In this document: positions 48,511 through 59,559 of the stretch, one piece after another
How positions within the stretch are numbered: position 1 is the first letter of the stretch
Layout: the number at the start of each line of letters is the position of its first letter
Assembly (NCBI GenBank): GCA_940337035.1
Contig: CALNHX010003633.1
Location: 1 to 64,000 of the forward strand
Length of the DNA stretch: 64,000 nucleotides
Origin: Agriotes lineatus
Taxonomy: Eukaryota > Arthropoda > Insecta > Coleoptera > Elateridae
Direction: 5' to 3'
The notes under the pieces: model-generated
What the model was told of the DNA's origin: nothing
What the model saw: only the letters and a program-made list of their open reading frames with translations
Databases searched by the model: none
Translations under genes and position numbers: made by a program

Positions 48511-51500
48511 ATGGTGGAAACTCGTTCGACATCAGCGGTCATGTCGGAAACTCGCACTTTGACCACTCGTTGCAAATTCATAAAAGCCCAAGTAGGTCGT
48601 TTCGAAACTCTATTTCATAGAATTTCTTCGTCCAGCCCCGTGAAGGCTCACGAGGTCGGCAACTTGTCAAAAGAGTTTAGTTGTTTCCAAAATTTGTTGG
48701 ATGAGTATAAGAAGTCAATGGAGGGCCTAATGGAGGCCGACGCTGAACACTTTGATGAACTTTTCAATGAATTCGATTCTTTTATGACTCATTTTAGCGA
48801 GATTAGTAGCACAGTCGAGGAATTCTTATCAAAAAATAAGATCAGTCCGGGTATAAAACCGAATCTAGGTCAAAATTCTTTGCAAAGTGGCCCTTCAGGA
48901 GAGCTCGCTGGATTAAGATTACCACCCTTAGATTTGCCTTCCTTTTCGGGAAATTCGAGAATTGGGTTCAATTTCATGACTCCTTTACGTCGCTTATTCA
49001 TAACAACGCTATTTTGACCAACGTTCAGAAATTTTACTATTTGATTTCTTCCCTTAAGGGAGAAGCTGCTAGTTCAATCTCGACGTTAAAAGTTACCAAC
49101 GATAACTATACCATTGCTTGGGACATCCTAGTCAAGCGATTTGAAAATAAGAAACTGATAGTAAAATCAAACATAAATGCGTTATTCAGTTTAGAGAGCG
49201 TAAAAAAGGATTCACATTCGTCTGTTCAAAGGCTGCTCGATAGTGTAGTTAGAATTTTGGAAATTTTAAAGGCGTACGGGGAACCCACAGTCGACACCAT
49301 ACTAATACATATCATAGTTTCGAAGCTCAGCTCAGCAATGCAGACTGACTGGGAATTATACAAACATACCGGACAATTTCCTACTTTGCTAGAGTTGTTA
49401 GATTTTTTAGAGAGCAAAAGTCACTTATTAGGTTCGCTGGAAGCTGCGAAAATAGGTTCGAGTTTGGGAAATCAGGGATCCGAGGAAAAAAGTCATGCAC
49501 GCGCTCATGTAGCCAGAGAGCAAGGTAATCACTCTTGTGATTTTTGCAAAAATAGTAATCATTCGATTAGCGCTTGCGAATCATTTTCAAAATTGTCGGT
49601 AAACGCTCGTATCGAAGAGGCGCATCGTTTTAAATTATGCAACAATTGTCTCAAGCCCGGACATTTCGTGGTAAAATGCACATCGTCGAGATGCCGCGTA
49701 TGCAGAAAAAAGCACCATACTTTACTGTGTTTGCGTCCAAAGCGCGACGCGCACGAAAATACTCCGTCGCCGCGTCCTGGACCGCCAGAAACCAGCAGCG
49801 ACACACGGGAGGTCGGGGCCGTCGCTCCGAGCGAGGCACCCGTCGCTTCCGTTTCAGCAGCCTGTAGCCGTCCTGCAAGCGCGGCGCCAGCGCAAGTTTT
49901 ATTGTCCACGGTTAGCGTATTCGTAGAAGGATCCTCCGGGTCATTTTCCCGGGCAAAAGCTCTTTTGGACCCCGGATCCCAACTTAACTTAGTTAGCGCC
50001 GACTTGTGTCAAAATTTGAAAATTGAGAAACGAGGTAATATCACCTCACTGTCGGGTGTTGGTGCCAGGGCTCTGAACGCTGAATTCAGAGCAAACGTTC
50101 TAATCCGCTCCCGCAACGGGAAATACGAGGACATTTTGAGCTGTGTTGTGTTAGACAAAATTACGGACCCTCTGCCGGTCCTTTCTTTCTCGTTGAGGGA
50201 TTTGAAGATCCCACCAAACATTGTGCTAGCCGATTCAGATTGTAATACACCGGGAAAGATTGATCTTTTATTAGGCGCGAATGTCTTTTGGCAAGTGCTC
50301 TGTCAGGGTCAGGTGAAATGTGGGCCCAGAGAAGCCATTCTTAACAAAAACTTTTTTTGGTTGGGTTTTAGGCGGAAACATGAATGTCAAAAATCGAGCG
50401 CTCATTCTTTCAAATAGAGTTCATTTAAGTGTAGCCGGCATCGAGCACGGCATTCAGAGATTTTGGGAAATCGAGGGGGCGTACGGTTCATCAGGCCGAC
50501 TCTCTGCTGATGACAAATTTTGCGAAGACCATTTTCAATCGACTACGAAACGGGCGTCGTCGGAGCCGCGTAGGTTCATCGTGAGCATACCTTTCAGGAA
50601 AGATGCTCCATCGCTGGGAGACTCGCGCGGTATAGCGTTAAAGCGTTTCTATTCATTAGAAAACAAATTGTCAAAAAATCCCGAGTTGAAAACCGCGTAT
50701 TCCGCATTTCCCAAAGAATACGAGTCGCTTGGTCACTTGAGCAATGTGGACGACGAAGCGAGCCTTCCTCATCCTCGGTTTTATTTGCCACATTTGCCAG
50801 TCATAAAGGAGGACAGCTCAACGACCAAACATCGCGTAGTTTTTGACGGCAGTTGTGCGTCCTCCTCCGGAGTATCGCTTAACGACCTTCAACATAAGGG
50901 CCCAGTGGTCCAGCAGTCGTTTTTTGCAATTCTTTGTCGCTTTAGGCAATTCAAGTACGTGCTGAAAGCAGATTGCGCCAAAATGTAGAGGCAAATCCTC
51001 GTGGACCCCTCGCAGACGCAATACCAATTAATTTTATGGCGTGACGACAAAACCTCAGCGGTAAAATGCTTCAAATTATTAACGGTCACCTACGGTACTA
51101 AATCGGCCTCGTACCTAGCAACTAGGTGCTTGATACACATCGCCCAGGAAATCATTAAGAATTAGCCGGGATTTTTATGTAGATGACCTACTGACTGGTT
51201 TTGAAAATAGGGCGGAAGCCATAAAAACGCAATTCCACATTAGTAGCGCTTTGTCGGGGTACGGATTTGAATTGCGAAAGTGGGCATCCAACGACAGTGA
51301 AGTAGCTAGCGCCATTGGTGGGGATCGCGGCAGCGTAGAGCCCATTTCTTTGACGGAAGACGCCACGGAGAAAACTCTCGGCATTTTTTGGGATACTTGG
51401 CGGGACGTGCTAAGTTACAGAGTGAGCCCTAGCTGTTGCAAATCAGTTACCAAGCGGGCTATACTCTCTAGTATGGCTCAAGTATTCGATCCCTTGGGAC

Positions 51501-53750
51501 TACTTGGTCCAAGCGTTCTAACTTTGAAACTTCTCGTGCAACGGCTTTGGCAGTTGAAGTTGTCATGGGACGAAACGGTGCCCATGGAGATGCGCTCCAG
51601 ATACGACGAACTCCATTCTTCATTACACGCTTTGGGCTCATTGGCAATTCCGAGACGGGTAATTTGCAATGACTTAAATTCGATAGATCTCCACGGATTT
51701 GCGGACGCGAGTTCTGTAGCCTATGGGTGCGCCGTGTATATACGTTGCGTTGACGCGCGCGGTAATGTCACCACCAATTTGCTTTGTGCTAAGTCAAGGG
51801 TCGCTCCATTAAAAACAATATCCTTGCCTCGTCTGGAGCTTTGCGCCGCCTTACTGTTGGCTCGTTTGACTAAAACTATACTCGATTCCTCCGTATTTAA
51901 ATTTGACCGCGTGTACTATTGGTCGGACTCCACCATAACTCTGCACTGGATAAATAAGGATGCGAGTAATTGGAAGACGTTCGTCGCGAACCGGGTGTCC
52001 GAGATTCACGAAATAAGCAATAGGGAAGAATGGTTTCACGTGCGTACAAATTGCAACCCGTCCGATATAATTAGCAGGGGAATGTTACCCCAGGAGTTAC
52101 TCAACTCACGCTTGTGGTGGCACGGGCCAGAGTTTTTGTCACAGGCGGACTTAAAACCTCAGCCCGTTAAAATTGATTCGGGTGAGCTAGCAGCCCAAGA
52201 GTCGCGCCCAGTAGTGGCCACTCTTCACCATCGCGTCCCAGAATTTGAACTTTTCAGGCGCTATTCCAGTTTCACAAAATTACAGCGCGTAGTCGCGTAC
52301 TGCCTGCGTCTCGCGAGAAACAGAAACACTGAAACGCGCTGGTCAGGACCTCCAGCCATTGACGAATTGGAGGACGCGACTCGCCGTCTGATCAAAATTG
52401 CCCAGGCGGAAGTCTTTTCCGGAGAAATAGCAGTTTTGTCTCAGAAAGCGCCATTGCCGAAAAATAGTGCGCTGCTTTCTCTAAACCCATTTCTGGACGA
52501 TCAGGGCCTACTGCGCGTGGGCTGCCGTCTAGTAAATTCCAATCTAAGCTTTGATCAGAAACATCCCCTTTTGTTACCAGCTAGTCACCCTTTGTCGTTG
52601 CTAATCGTGAAGCAAGAGCATTTGCGGCTCTTGCATTGTGGACACTCGGTGTTACTGGCCTCATTGCGGGATAAGTTTTGGATCGTGAGGGCCAAAGACC
52701 TGATACGTAAAGTAATACACAATTGCGTGATATGCTTCCGGGCCAAGCTTAAGATGAATGAACACTTGATGGGATCAATACCCGAAGCTCGTGTCACACC
52801 CTCTCCTCCTTTCAGCAATTGCGGGATAGACTACGCGGGTCCCGTGTTTATAAAAACAAATCCAGGCGAGGCGCGAAAGAAGTAAAGGCTTACGTAGTCC
52901 TATTTGTGTGTTTGGCCACGAAGGCTATTCATCTTGAACTCGTGGAAGACCTCACGACGGAGGCTTTCATCGCATCGTTGAGGAGATTTATCTCCAGACG
53001 CGGTTTACCCTCCAACATATTTTCTGACAATGCTACCTGTTTCACCGGTGCCAGAAATCAGCTATCGGAATTAAAAATATCCTGTCAGGCTCTAGTGAGC
53101 AATGCATAAGGGAGGAATTGTCGAAACATAGCATTAAGTGGAATTTTATTCCGGCACGCTCTCCGCACTTTGGCGGCATCTGGGAAGCGGGGGTAAAGTC
53201 ATTGAAATATTATTTAAGGCGAATATCTTGCAATGCAAGGTTAACTTTCGTTGAGTATTACACCATGCTGACTCAAGTGGAGGCGATACTAAATTCCCGC
53301 CCACTCTGTGTTCTCCCTACCGACGCCTCATTCCCCGAAGTCCTTACTCCTGCCCATTTCTTGATCGGTCGGAAGCTGACTTCGTTTCCGGAAGCCCAAC
53401 TCCAGGACATACCGGAAAATCGTCTCAGCCGCTATGGGCTGGTCCAGCGGCTGTCCCAGCAGTTTTGGGATCGTTGGTCCCGGGACTACCTCCACCTCTT
53501 GCAGCGCCGGCCTAAGTGGAATTCCTCCAGCACGTCTCTAGCCCCCCAGGTGGGCGACGTGGTACTCGTCCACGACGAGGCATCTCCAAGCTACCGTTGG
53601 CCACTGGCAATCATCTCGGCCACATATCAAGGAGCGGATGGTGTTGTGCGTGTGGTGCAGGTGCGCGATTCTCGAGGGAATCTCCTGAAACGCTCGGTGC
53701 GTAAAGTGTACATCCTACCCAAAGACGATCATTGCGATCAAGGGCAATAA
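48511..53750 (+). pseudogene. BEL/Pao gag-pol polyprotein, broken by frameshifts and a stop
   Basis: Start near 48511 ('MVETRSTSAVMSETRTL'). Gag carries a DUF1759-like region and three zinc knuckles: 'CDFCKNSNHSISAC', 'CNNCLKPGHFVVKC' and 'CRVCRKKHHTLLC'. Aspartic protease: 'ALLDPGSQLNLV', where Pro replaces the usual Ser/Thr after the catalytic Asp. RT has YVDD at 51176-51187. RNase H starts 'HGFADASSVAYGC'. Integrase has an HHCC finger ('HCGHSVLLASL', 'CVICFRAK'), then D in 'CGIDYAGP', D in 'FSDNATCFTG' and E in 'IWEAGVKSLK'. Defects: frameshifts near 48950, 50350, 51160, 52865 and 53095, and a TAG at 50986-50988. All domains are recognisable, so decay is recent, but no full-length product is possible. 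Confidence 0.93.
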
Positions 53751-53974
53751 ACATTGACTTTGCTCTTAGTTGGTAGTTTTCGTTGATTGAACATTTTCTA
53801 GGTTTAGTTGTTTCTTTGCTTGTATTCATGCTAGTTGTAGGTTATCTGTAAGGCTCTTGGATTATCATCTGTCATTAGTTCTTGTTATGCATTTGATTAT
53901 TTGGTAGTTTTAGATTTCTGTTTAATTTTGGGATTTAATCACGTCGTGCCATAGTCGGCACTTCGGGGGCGGCA

Positions 53975-54788
53975 TGTTTGATTCACACAGATGCGTGCAT
54001 CAAAACCTTTTTGCTTATAATTATTCATGTAATTCAAGTCATAACTGTTCTATCTCATTCAAAGGTCGTGGTAAAGTCAAATTTGCATCTTGCCGTATTT
54101 GTTTGCCTCTGTTAATATTGGAAAGGAATTTGTAAGCTTCTCTTAATGGCTTTTAAGCGGATGGATACTCTTTCTAATAGGACTTAAGCCGACTTAGCGT
54201 ATTTGGGTCTCATGTGTTTATGGATTTCGTTCAATACAATGCCTTATTGAGAGAGCTTAGCATTACGATTTCTTAAAATAAGCATTTATTCCTAAACAAC
54301 GTGCTACGCTCCGATTGGCTACGCAGGATCGCCTCGGCCAATAGTGTTTGAGCCTTCCCCTCCTTGTTGAATTCGCGAGTTCAGTTCATTGTTAATTCAG
54401 CTTTAGTTAGATTCAGAATTTCGAGTAAGCAAGTTCAGCTATGCTTTGTGCTGGTTTGCGGTCGGTCTAGCTCCCTGGTAAAGACGTTTCCAGGTTGTTT
54501 TGTGTGACGGTTACGCGCAATTCGCTATTTTCGCGTGGCCAATCCAAGCGTGTCACAACAGTTGAAGCTATTGTAAAAAACCATCGGTCCATCAGTGACG
54601 TTTGTAATCATTGTTACTCAATATACTCGTGTTTGTTAAGTCTTGTTTCACTCCAACAAATAACTGAACCCAAGACAAGGGTTATTAAGTGGCAGTTCCC
54701 GGCAATCCCATTGAACCGGAGTTCGCAGCGGATTAACTGGGGGCCCCATTCGTGGAAGCCTCTTTTCAAGTTAATCATACAAAAATCA
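53975..54788 (+). repeat. 3' LTR of the BEL/Pao element
   Basis: Same length as the 5' LTR, with about 14 visible substitutions and no clear indel. It ends AATCATACAAAAATCA next to the ATAGG duplication. Confidence 0.95.
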
Positions 54789-54929
54789 ATAGGTATATAT
54801 GAATGTAAAAAATGTGTTACATATCTACATTACATTGCTAATTTAAAATATAAATAGCGTGTCTGGCAACATGCGCAACACAGAGAAATGCTAAAGTAAA
54901 TTTGGCTAAACACTAACATGGCATTTGCC

Positions 54930-55249
54930 AATTGTTGTTAATAATTGTGTTCGTTATTAGCCATTGCAACTCTTAAACCAAATTCAGGTGCAGTTAGCTG
55001 CAAGTCAGACCAGCGAGAGTTACTAATAGAGTAACTTAATCTCTTGCTGTGCTAGCAGTGCATGTGTAGGATTTTTATTAATAAAATCGCAAGCCTCGCT
55101 TTAAAGCAAGTGCATTGGTTTCCTAAAAGGGAGTAAATACACCTTTCATTTGTTGCGAAGCAATAAAACGACGTTTAATTTTAAGACTTAGAATTGTTAA
55201 GCGTTAGGTAGTAAATAAGCAAATTATTCGCGAACAAATTGAAATTTTA
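54930..55249 (+). other. Possible LTR or leader of the following gypsy fragment
   Basis: Moderate complexity, with AATAAA-type motifs (55080 and 55162) and a downstream gag-like frame at 55250. It could be part of an LTR, but no second copy is present. Confidence 0.3.
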
Positions 55250-55640
55250 TGCAAGGAAACGACGAGCTTCTCCAGCTTTTCGAAAATTTAAATATTCAAG
55301 AAGTACCTCCCGCAGTACCAGTAAATATGGCACAAGCATTCCATTTGGAATACCTCAAGACAGTACCAGAATTTGATGACACTTCTTACAAACTATCGGA
55401 GTAGTACGTAAGAGCCGCCGAAGTTTTAATAACGCATTTCTTTCCTGAGGGACAAAGAGACGCTTTTCTACAAACATTATTATTATCTACACTGCGAACA
55501 AAACTAACAGGCAGAGCATTGTTAATTACAAGCGGACGTGAAATACCAACATGGATAGCATTAAAAACGCTATTACAACAATCATTTGCGGACCAGAGAT
55601 CCGAAGTGTGCGAAGCTTGCGATATAAATCATTCATGTTG
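55250..55640 (+). pseudogene. Ty3/Gypsy gag fragment
   Basis: The frame beginning 'MQGNDELLQLFENLNIQE' continues through 'VPEFDDTSYKLSE*', 'RAAEVLITHFFPEGQR', 'LRTKLTGRALLITSG' and 'LKTLLQQSFADQRSE', the usual gag capsid order of 17.6/297-type gypsy elements. There is a TAG after 'YKLSE' near 55404, and the sequence breaks off at ~55640, before any nucleocapsid. It acts as no gene now. Confidence 0.7.
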
Positions 55641-55804
55641 AAGTCGTATGTAAATAAATAAAATGTATTTGTTGTTAGAAATAGTTCCTGTTAGTGTATA
55701 AATAATTCTTATGTTTTTGTAAATCGTTAAATTAAATTGCTGTAAATACATGCTTAAAACAAGAAGCGGTGTATATTTTTTAATAGCCCAGAAGATAAAT
55801 CGTA

Positions 55805-57149
55805 ACATTTGGCGTCAGGTGTCGGAGTTTGTACTAGGGGCTATAAAAAAATTATTGGACATACATTAAATAAACTAATTGATTAAAAGTACCGATAAAC
55901 GACAGTCAAATAATAAATTTAAATGTGTGTTGTGCATGCCTGTGACGAGATCCCAAAGCAGCAAGATGGAGGCCCAATAAAGCCAACTTTTACAGCTGAT
56001 GCAAGTTGGCCAAGACAAGGCAGAAAAAGCACAAGAGGATCTTAAGGAAGAATTGAAAGCCGGCCAAAAGAAGGCAGAAAAAGCACAAGAGGATCTTAAA
56101 GAGGATCTTAAGGAAGATCTGAAAGAGCTGAAAGCCGCGCAAGAGGATCTTAAAGATGAACTTAAGGAAGAGCTGAAAGCCGCGCAAGAAAAAGTAGTCC
56201 AAAAACTTGAGGAAGAATTGAAAGCCACTCAAGAAGACCCCAAGGCGAGCCATGACGAGTTGGCAGAGGAGATCAGAGATATTTAGGAGGAAATGGAGAG
56301 AAAGGTAACCAGATTTCAAGGTGACGTACTGGAGCTGCAGGAACAAATTACCAAGTTACTAAGAGGCCAAGGCCAACCAACTCCCTCTGAATCTACTGAC
56401 CTTGCGGTAAATCAGCCTACCTTATCGCGAGTTGCTACCCCTCAGGTTGCTCCTTCCCAAGATACTGCCCCAGTGAGGCCCGCAACATCCGGCTTGTATA
56501 TGAAACTGCCCTCTTACTATGGGAAAACGCCATGGTCAACATACCTGAAGCAATTTGAAGCCGCAGCCGTCGCTAATGGTTGGGGAGAGGCAGACAAAGG
56601 GACCGCATTGATTCTGACATTGCGAGGGGATGCTCTGAATATTCTGCAAATGGTTTCAGAAAATCAGCAGAAGACTTCCAGCAATTGGTGAATCATCTGG
56701 AACGGCGTTATGGCGATACTCATCTTCAGCATGTGCATTGTGCCCAGTTGAAGAACCGAATTCAGAAGTCGGGGGAGACTCTGCAAGAACTTGAAGCCGA
56801 CGTTGCTCGATTGGTTCGGCTCGCGTATCCATCGGCGCCGGAAGACTTCCTGGAGCAGCTAGCCGTCCAAACATTCATAGATGGAATGAAAGACGCCGAT
56901 ACTCAGCAAGCGGTACGTCTGGGGCGCCATAGAACACTGGAAGAGGTCTTAGCCCATGCGTTGGAAGTTGAAGCGGCAAGGAGTGCCTCCAGAGGACATG
57001 GTCGTGTCCGCGGTGTCGCTACGACAGAAATAAAGCAGGAGACAAGGGAGAAGGGACCCCGTTGCTGGAACTGCGGAGAGATGGGTCATCTTAGGGCTCG
57101 CTGTCCGAAGAAAGGAGTCCGAGCGTCTGACGAGCCGTCGGAAAACTAA
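55805..57149 (+). pseudogene. Ty3/Gypsy gag with zinc knuckle, interrupted
   Basis: A TTTGGCGTCAGGTGTCGG string at ~55809 looks like a gypsy primer site, suggesting a 5' LTR just upstream. Gag follows: 'MPVTRSQSSKMEAQ' (55936), then a Lys/Glu/Ala coiled coil made of repeated 'AQEDLKEELKA' units (56000-56280). Next come a capsid region ('LYMKLPSYYGKTPWSTYLKQ', 'LNHLERRYGDTHL'-like, 'LEQLAVQTFIDGMKD') and one CCHC knuckle 'CWNCGEMGHLRARC' (about 57062-57103). Stops at ~55978 and 56284, and a frameshift near 56640-56690, break it. No protease, RT or integrase follows. Confidence 0.85.
56000..56290 (+). repeat. In-gene tandem coiled-coil repeat
   Basis: Units of 24-36 bp, such as AAAGCACAAGAGGATCTTAA and GAGGATCTTAAGGAAGAT, encode repeated 'AQEDLKEELK' motifs. 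Copies vary in length, consistent with slippage. It lies inside the gypsy gag. Confidence 0.75.
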
Positions 57150-57344
57150 TACGGGTCGACAAGAAGGGGCGAGAGTCGACTCGTGATTGCCATGCCCCAG
57201 AGATTTCCATCCATGTGTCGTCCGTGTAACGCTAGCCTGATAGCCTCTTCATTGATGAGGGAATTTTTGGATACGGACCTATGTCCTAGAGCATTTCGTA
57301 CATTGCTTTAGCGTTGGTGATTTAAAGAAAAAAAATAATATACA

Positions 57345-57432
57345 CTAGATGTTTTAAATGCTTATTCCAGGGGTACTGCAAGGCAGTAACTATGGTCCGC
57401 TTTTATTTCTTATTTTTATAAATAGCCTGATA
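57345..57432 (+). mobile_element. LINE RT fragment (5' piece)
   Basis: Encodes 'IPGVLQGSNYGPLLFLIF' and 'INSLI', the RT palm block before the catalytic motif. The next block, 'VYTADDFKLFLIIRTLADVD', lies at ~58848-58915. An insertion of about 1.4 kb has split this Jockey/CR1-type fragment. Confidence 0.7.
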
Positions 57433-58830
57433 CGAGTTTGGCCAGAAAATTCAAAAACAAAGTTACCGCGCGACGGTTAACCGCCCAGGCCATAACTCTT
57501 ACACCATCGAAGGACCAGTGGATAGCAAACAAAAATGTCGAAAAAATTAAAAGCCCTTGCAAGAAACTGCTAAAAGATCTACCACGTTGCCCAATAAGTC
57601 GTATGTAAACTTTTTAGACAGCGAACGACGTAGAAAATCGAATAAAAGCAACAAATATGTCCAAACGGCTAAGGCAAAGAACGCGCACAAATCAAAGATT
57701 GAAACATGTGCGCCAAAACGAGCGGTCGGCGGAGTCCACATTCCGAGAATAGACCAAGCGGCCCGCAGACGTAATTCATTCTGTTAAGAAAATAAAGTTC
57801 TGGATAACTCGTGAACGACCCCGGAAATTTCGAGCCGTTATAAATTAGACTAACAGACAAACTACACGTGGGTCGTCGAAGTTAAGAGAACCGTTACTTT
57901 AGGTATGCAAAAATCTCGAAATAATTAACACCACAGGTATCGATATGTGCGGAAAAATACAAGGGAGGCGATGAACTCCAGCCCGACACCGAGTCGAAAG
58001 AACAGCCAGAGTGCGGTTGAAAAAACGCCCGAAAATTATCTCACCCTGGGAACTACAAGGGTCCAAAAAGTGTCTCGGCGATATAAAACATAAATTAGTA
58101 ACGTTGGATGTCAAAATGTGTGTTTATTTGTCAGCAAACTAGCCCTAGTAAAACAATCTGCTAAGTGGACGCACCAATTAATTAACGTAGTGGTTTTACC
58201 TCTATCCTGAAAACGTACTGTTCTCCTCCCACCGGCTAACCAATGAATGTCGAGAGAGGCAATAACCATCTCATTCGGTTCCTTTAAATAGTGACGCGGT
58301 TGGCCTAGGAAGTCACTCTGTCTCGGCGAGTCGAACAAGGAGTCCGACCAGCAAGAAGATACTCAAGCCTGGAAGGAAGCCACTCTAGTCACCAGGACCC
58401 TGCAGCCGCATTAGGACTTAGAACTAAGACCCACCAACCCTCTGCAGGACTAGGCCCTTAGGACCTGCATGTCCTAACTAGGACTCAGGAATGCCTTCGT
58501 CACCGCAAGGAGCCCGCACCGCTGCCTTCTTCACTAAAGAATCCCGCACCGCCGCCTTCGTCACCACAAAGAGTCTGCACAGCCGCCTTCTTCACCGCAA
58601 GCAGCCGACACCGCTGCCTTCTTCACCGCAAGGGCACGCACCGCCGCATTTCTTCACTACGGGAGCCGTCCGCCGCTTTCTTCACTAACTAACTATAAAT
58701 AATAAACATCAATTAAAGACTGCCGTCAACCAATCGCCTGTTTAGCTGAGGGTAACGCCTCCACCGTTCTTCGACTGCCGCCATTAGCATCTACCGCTGA
58801 GCAAGCTAAAGAGGTGTTTCAAGCCTTCCT
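57433..58830 (+). mobile_element. LTR-like insertion splitting a LINE fragment
   Basis: Situated between two adjacent blocks of one LINE RT. The first ~660 bp hold basic, decayed coding-like frames. From about 58100 the sequence looks like an LTR: CCTTTAAATAG (TATA-like, 58283), then a leader with a minisatellite, and AATAAA at 58698. No target duplication was resolved and the element type is uncertain. Confidence 0.4.
58493..58685 (+). repeat. ~30 bp GC-rich minisatellite, six and a part units
   Basis: Units of 29-31 bp start GCCTTC(G/T)TCACCGCAAGG and end CGCACCGC(C/T), with more divergence to the right. It falls in the putative transcribed part of the LTR-like region. Confidence 0.85.
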
Positions 58831-58935
58831 TATTTAGTGCAATATAGTAAATGTTTACACTGCAGATGATTTCAAATTATTTTTAATAATACGTACTCTA
58901 GCCGATGTGGATTATTTACAAAGGGATGGAGTAGC
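58831..58935 (+). mobile_element. LINE RT fragment (3' piece) with catalytic motif
   Basis: Encodes 'NVYTADDFKLFLIIRTLADV' (a variant of YADD) and 'DYLQRD'. It continues the fragment at 57345-57432. Confidence 0.7.
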
Positions 58936-59310
58936 CTACTGGAAGAGCGAGTAGTCTTCCACAGCTGCTCGAGCTCGGCTTCCTCGTCGTCCGTAAGCCC
59001 TAGGTCAACGTACCAATGAGGGCCCGGGGGGTGGGCAGGGCTTTGTCGGTGTGGCAGTAGAGATGGGCGAAAGACCTGTCCCTAAGCAGCTAGTACAGCG
59101 GGCTCCTCTCAGGGATGCGAGAATCCAAGGCGGTGTAGCCTGTGGGGGTGCTCTCCGGGTCGGGTGTCCGGGGCGGCGTTTGGGGGTGGCAGACGTGATT
59201 GACGGCAGCAGCCAGGGCTGTTGAAGGGAGGTGCCAGCTGGCTCCAGATGGTCCGGGCTTTCTCCGACAATGGTGATTCCGGCGGAGGCGTCGCAGAGGG
59301 ACTAAACTAC
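58936..59310 (-). other. GC-rich island with an open minus-strand stretch
   Basis: The minus strand encodes a Pro/Thr/Ser-rich stretch of about 100 codons ('DASAGITIVGESPDHLEPA', 'TSATPKRRPGHPTRRAPP') with one stop. No domain was recognised. Its composition is very unlike its surroundings, so it is probably part of another element. Confidence 0.3.
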
Positions 59311-59559
59311 GAGTATGATAATAAGTAATTCATGATTTCATCACAAAACAATTCACGCAATTACTAGAGAAGCACTAAGCACTACTACTTTAGCCTTAGC
59401 AACGCGATCCAACGCTTGCTCCTGTATCTACCAGGTTAAGTAGTTCCGTTTTCTTTAAATGTATATAGTCTGCGATTCGTTTAGAATTTTGATGTCATCA
59501 ACCCATGAATGATATAGTTCAGTTTTAGATAATTTTATATTTATATTAAGTCAAAAGGT

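Larger units (their letters stand above)
47403..54788 (+). mobile_element. Full-length BEL/Pao LTR retrotransposon
   Basis: Two 814 bp LTRs (47403-48216 and 53975-54788) begin TGTTTGATTC and end in CA. They differ at about 14 positions by eye, roughly 98% identity. A 5 bp duplication, ATAGG, flanks the element (47398-47402 and 54789-54793). The primer site TGGTCCTTCGAGCCGGA starts at 48218 and matches the 3' end expected of tRNA-Tyr plus CCA. A G-rich stretch (GGGGGCGGC) precedes the 3' LTR. The 5.76 kb interior encodes one BEL-type gag-pol with Gag, protease, RT, RNase H and integrase in that order, now disrupted. It inserted into a dispersed repeat whose intact paralogue is at 39816-39997. 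Confidence 0.97.

Noticed and set aside
48199..48620. Several overlapping open frames near the BEL primer site on both strands
   Set aside because: They overlap the gag start and LTR edge, and none shows a family motif. Frame shadows.
49559..49909. 116-codon minus-strand frame in the BEL gag region
   Set aside because: It is antisense to the zinc-knuckle and protease coding, and its composition mirrors the GC-rich gag codons.
56000..56290. CRISPR-like array
   Set aside because: The repeats are contiguous in-frame coding units without spacers, inside a gag gene in a eukaryotic genome.
55875..56346. Minus-strand Ser/Phe-rich and Leu/Phe-rich repetitive frames
   Set aside because: Antisense of the Lys/Glu coiled-coil repeats in the gypsy gag.
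58493..58685. Coding exon with repeated 'PSSPQG'-type peptides
   Set aside because: Unit lengths of 29-31 bp shift the reading frame, so a coding function is unlikely. Treated as a minisatellite.
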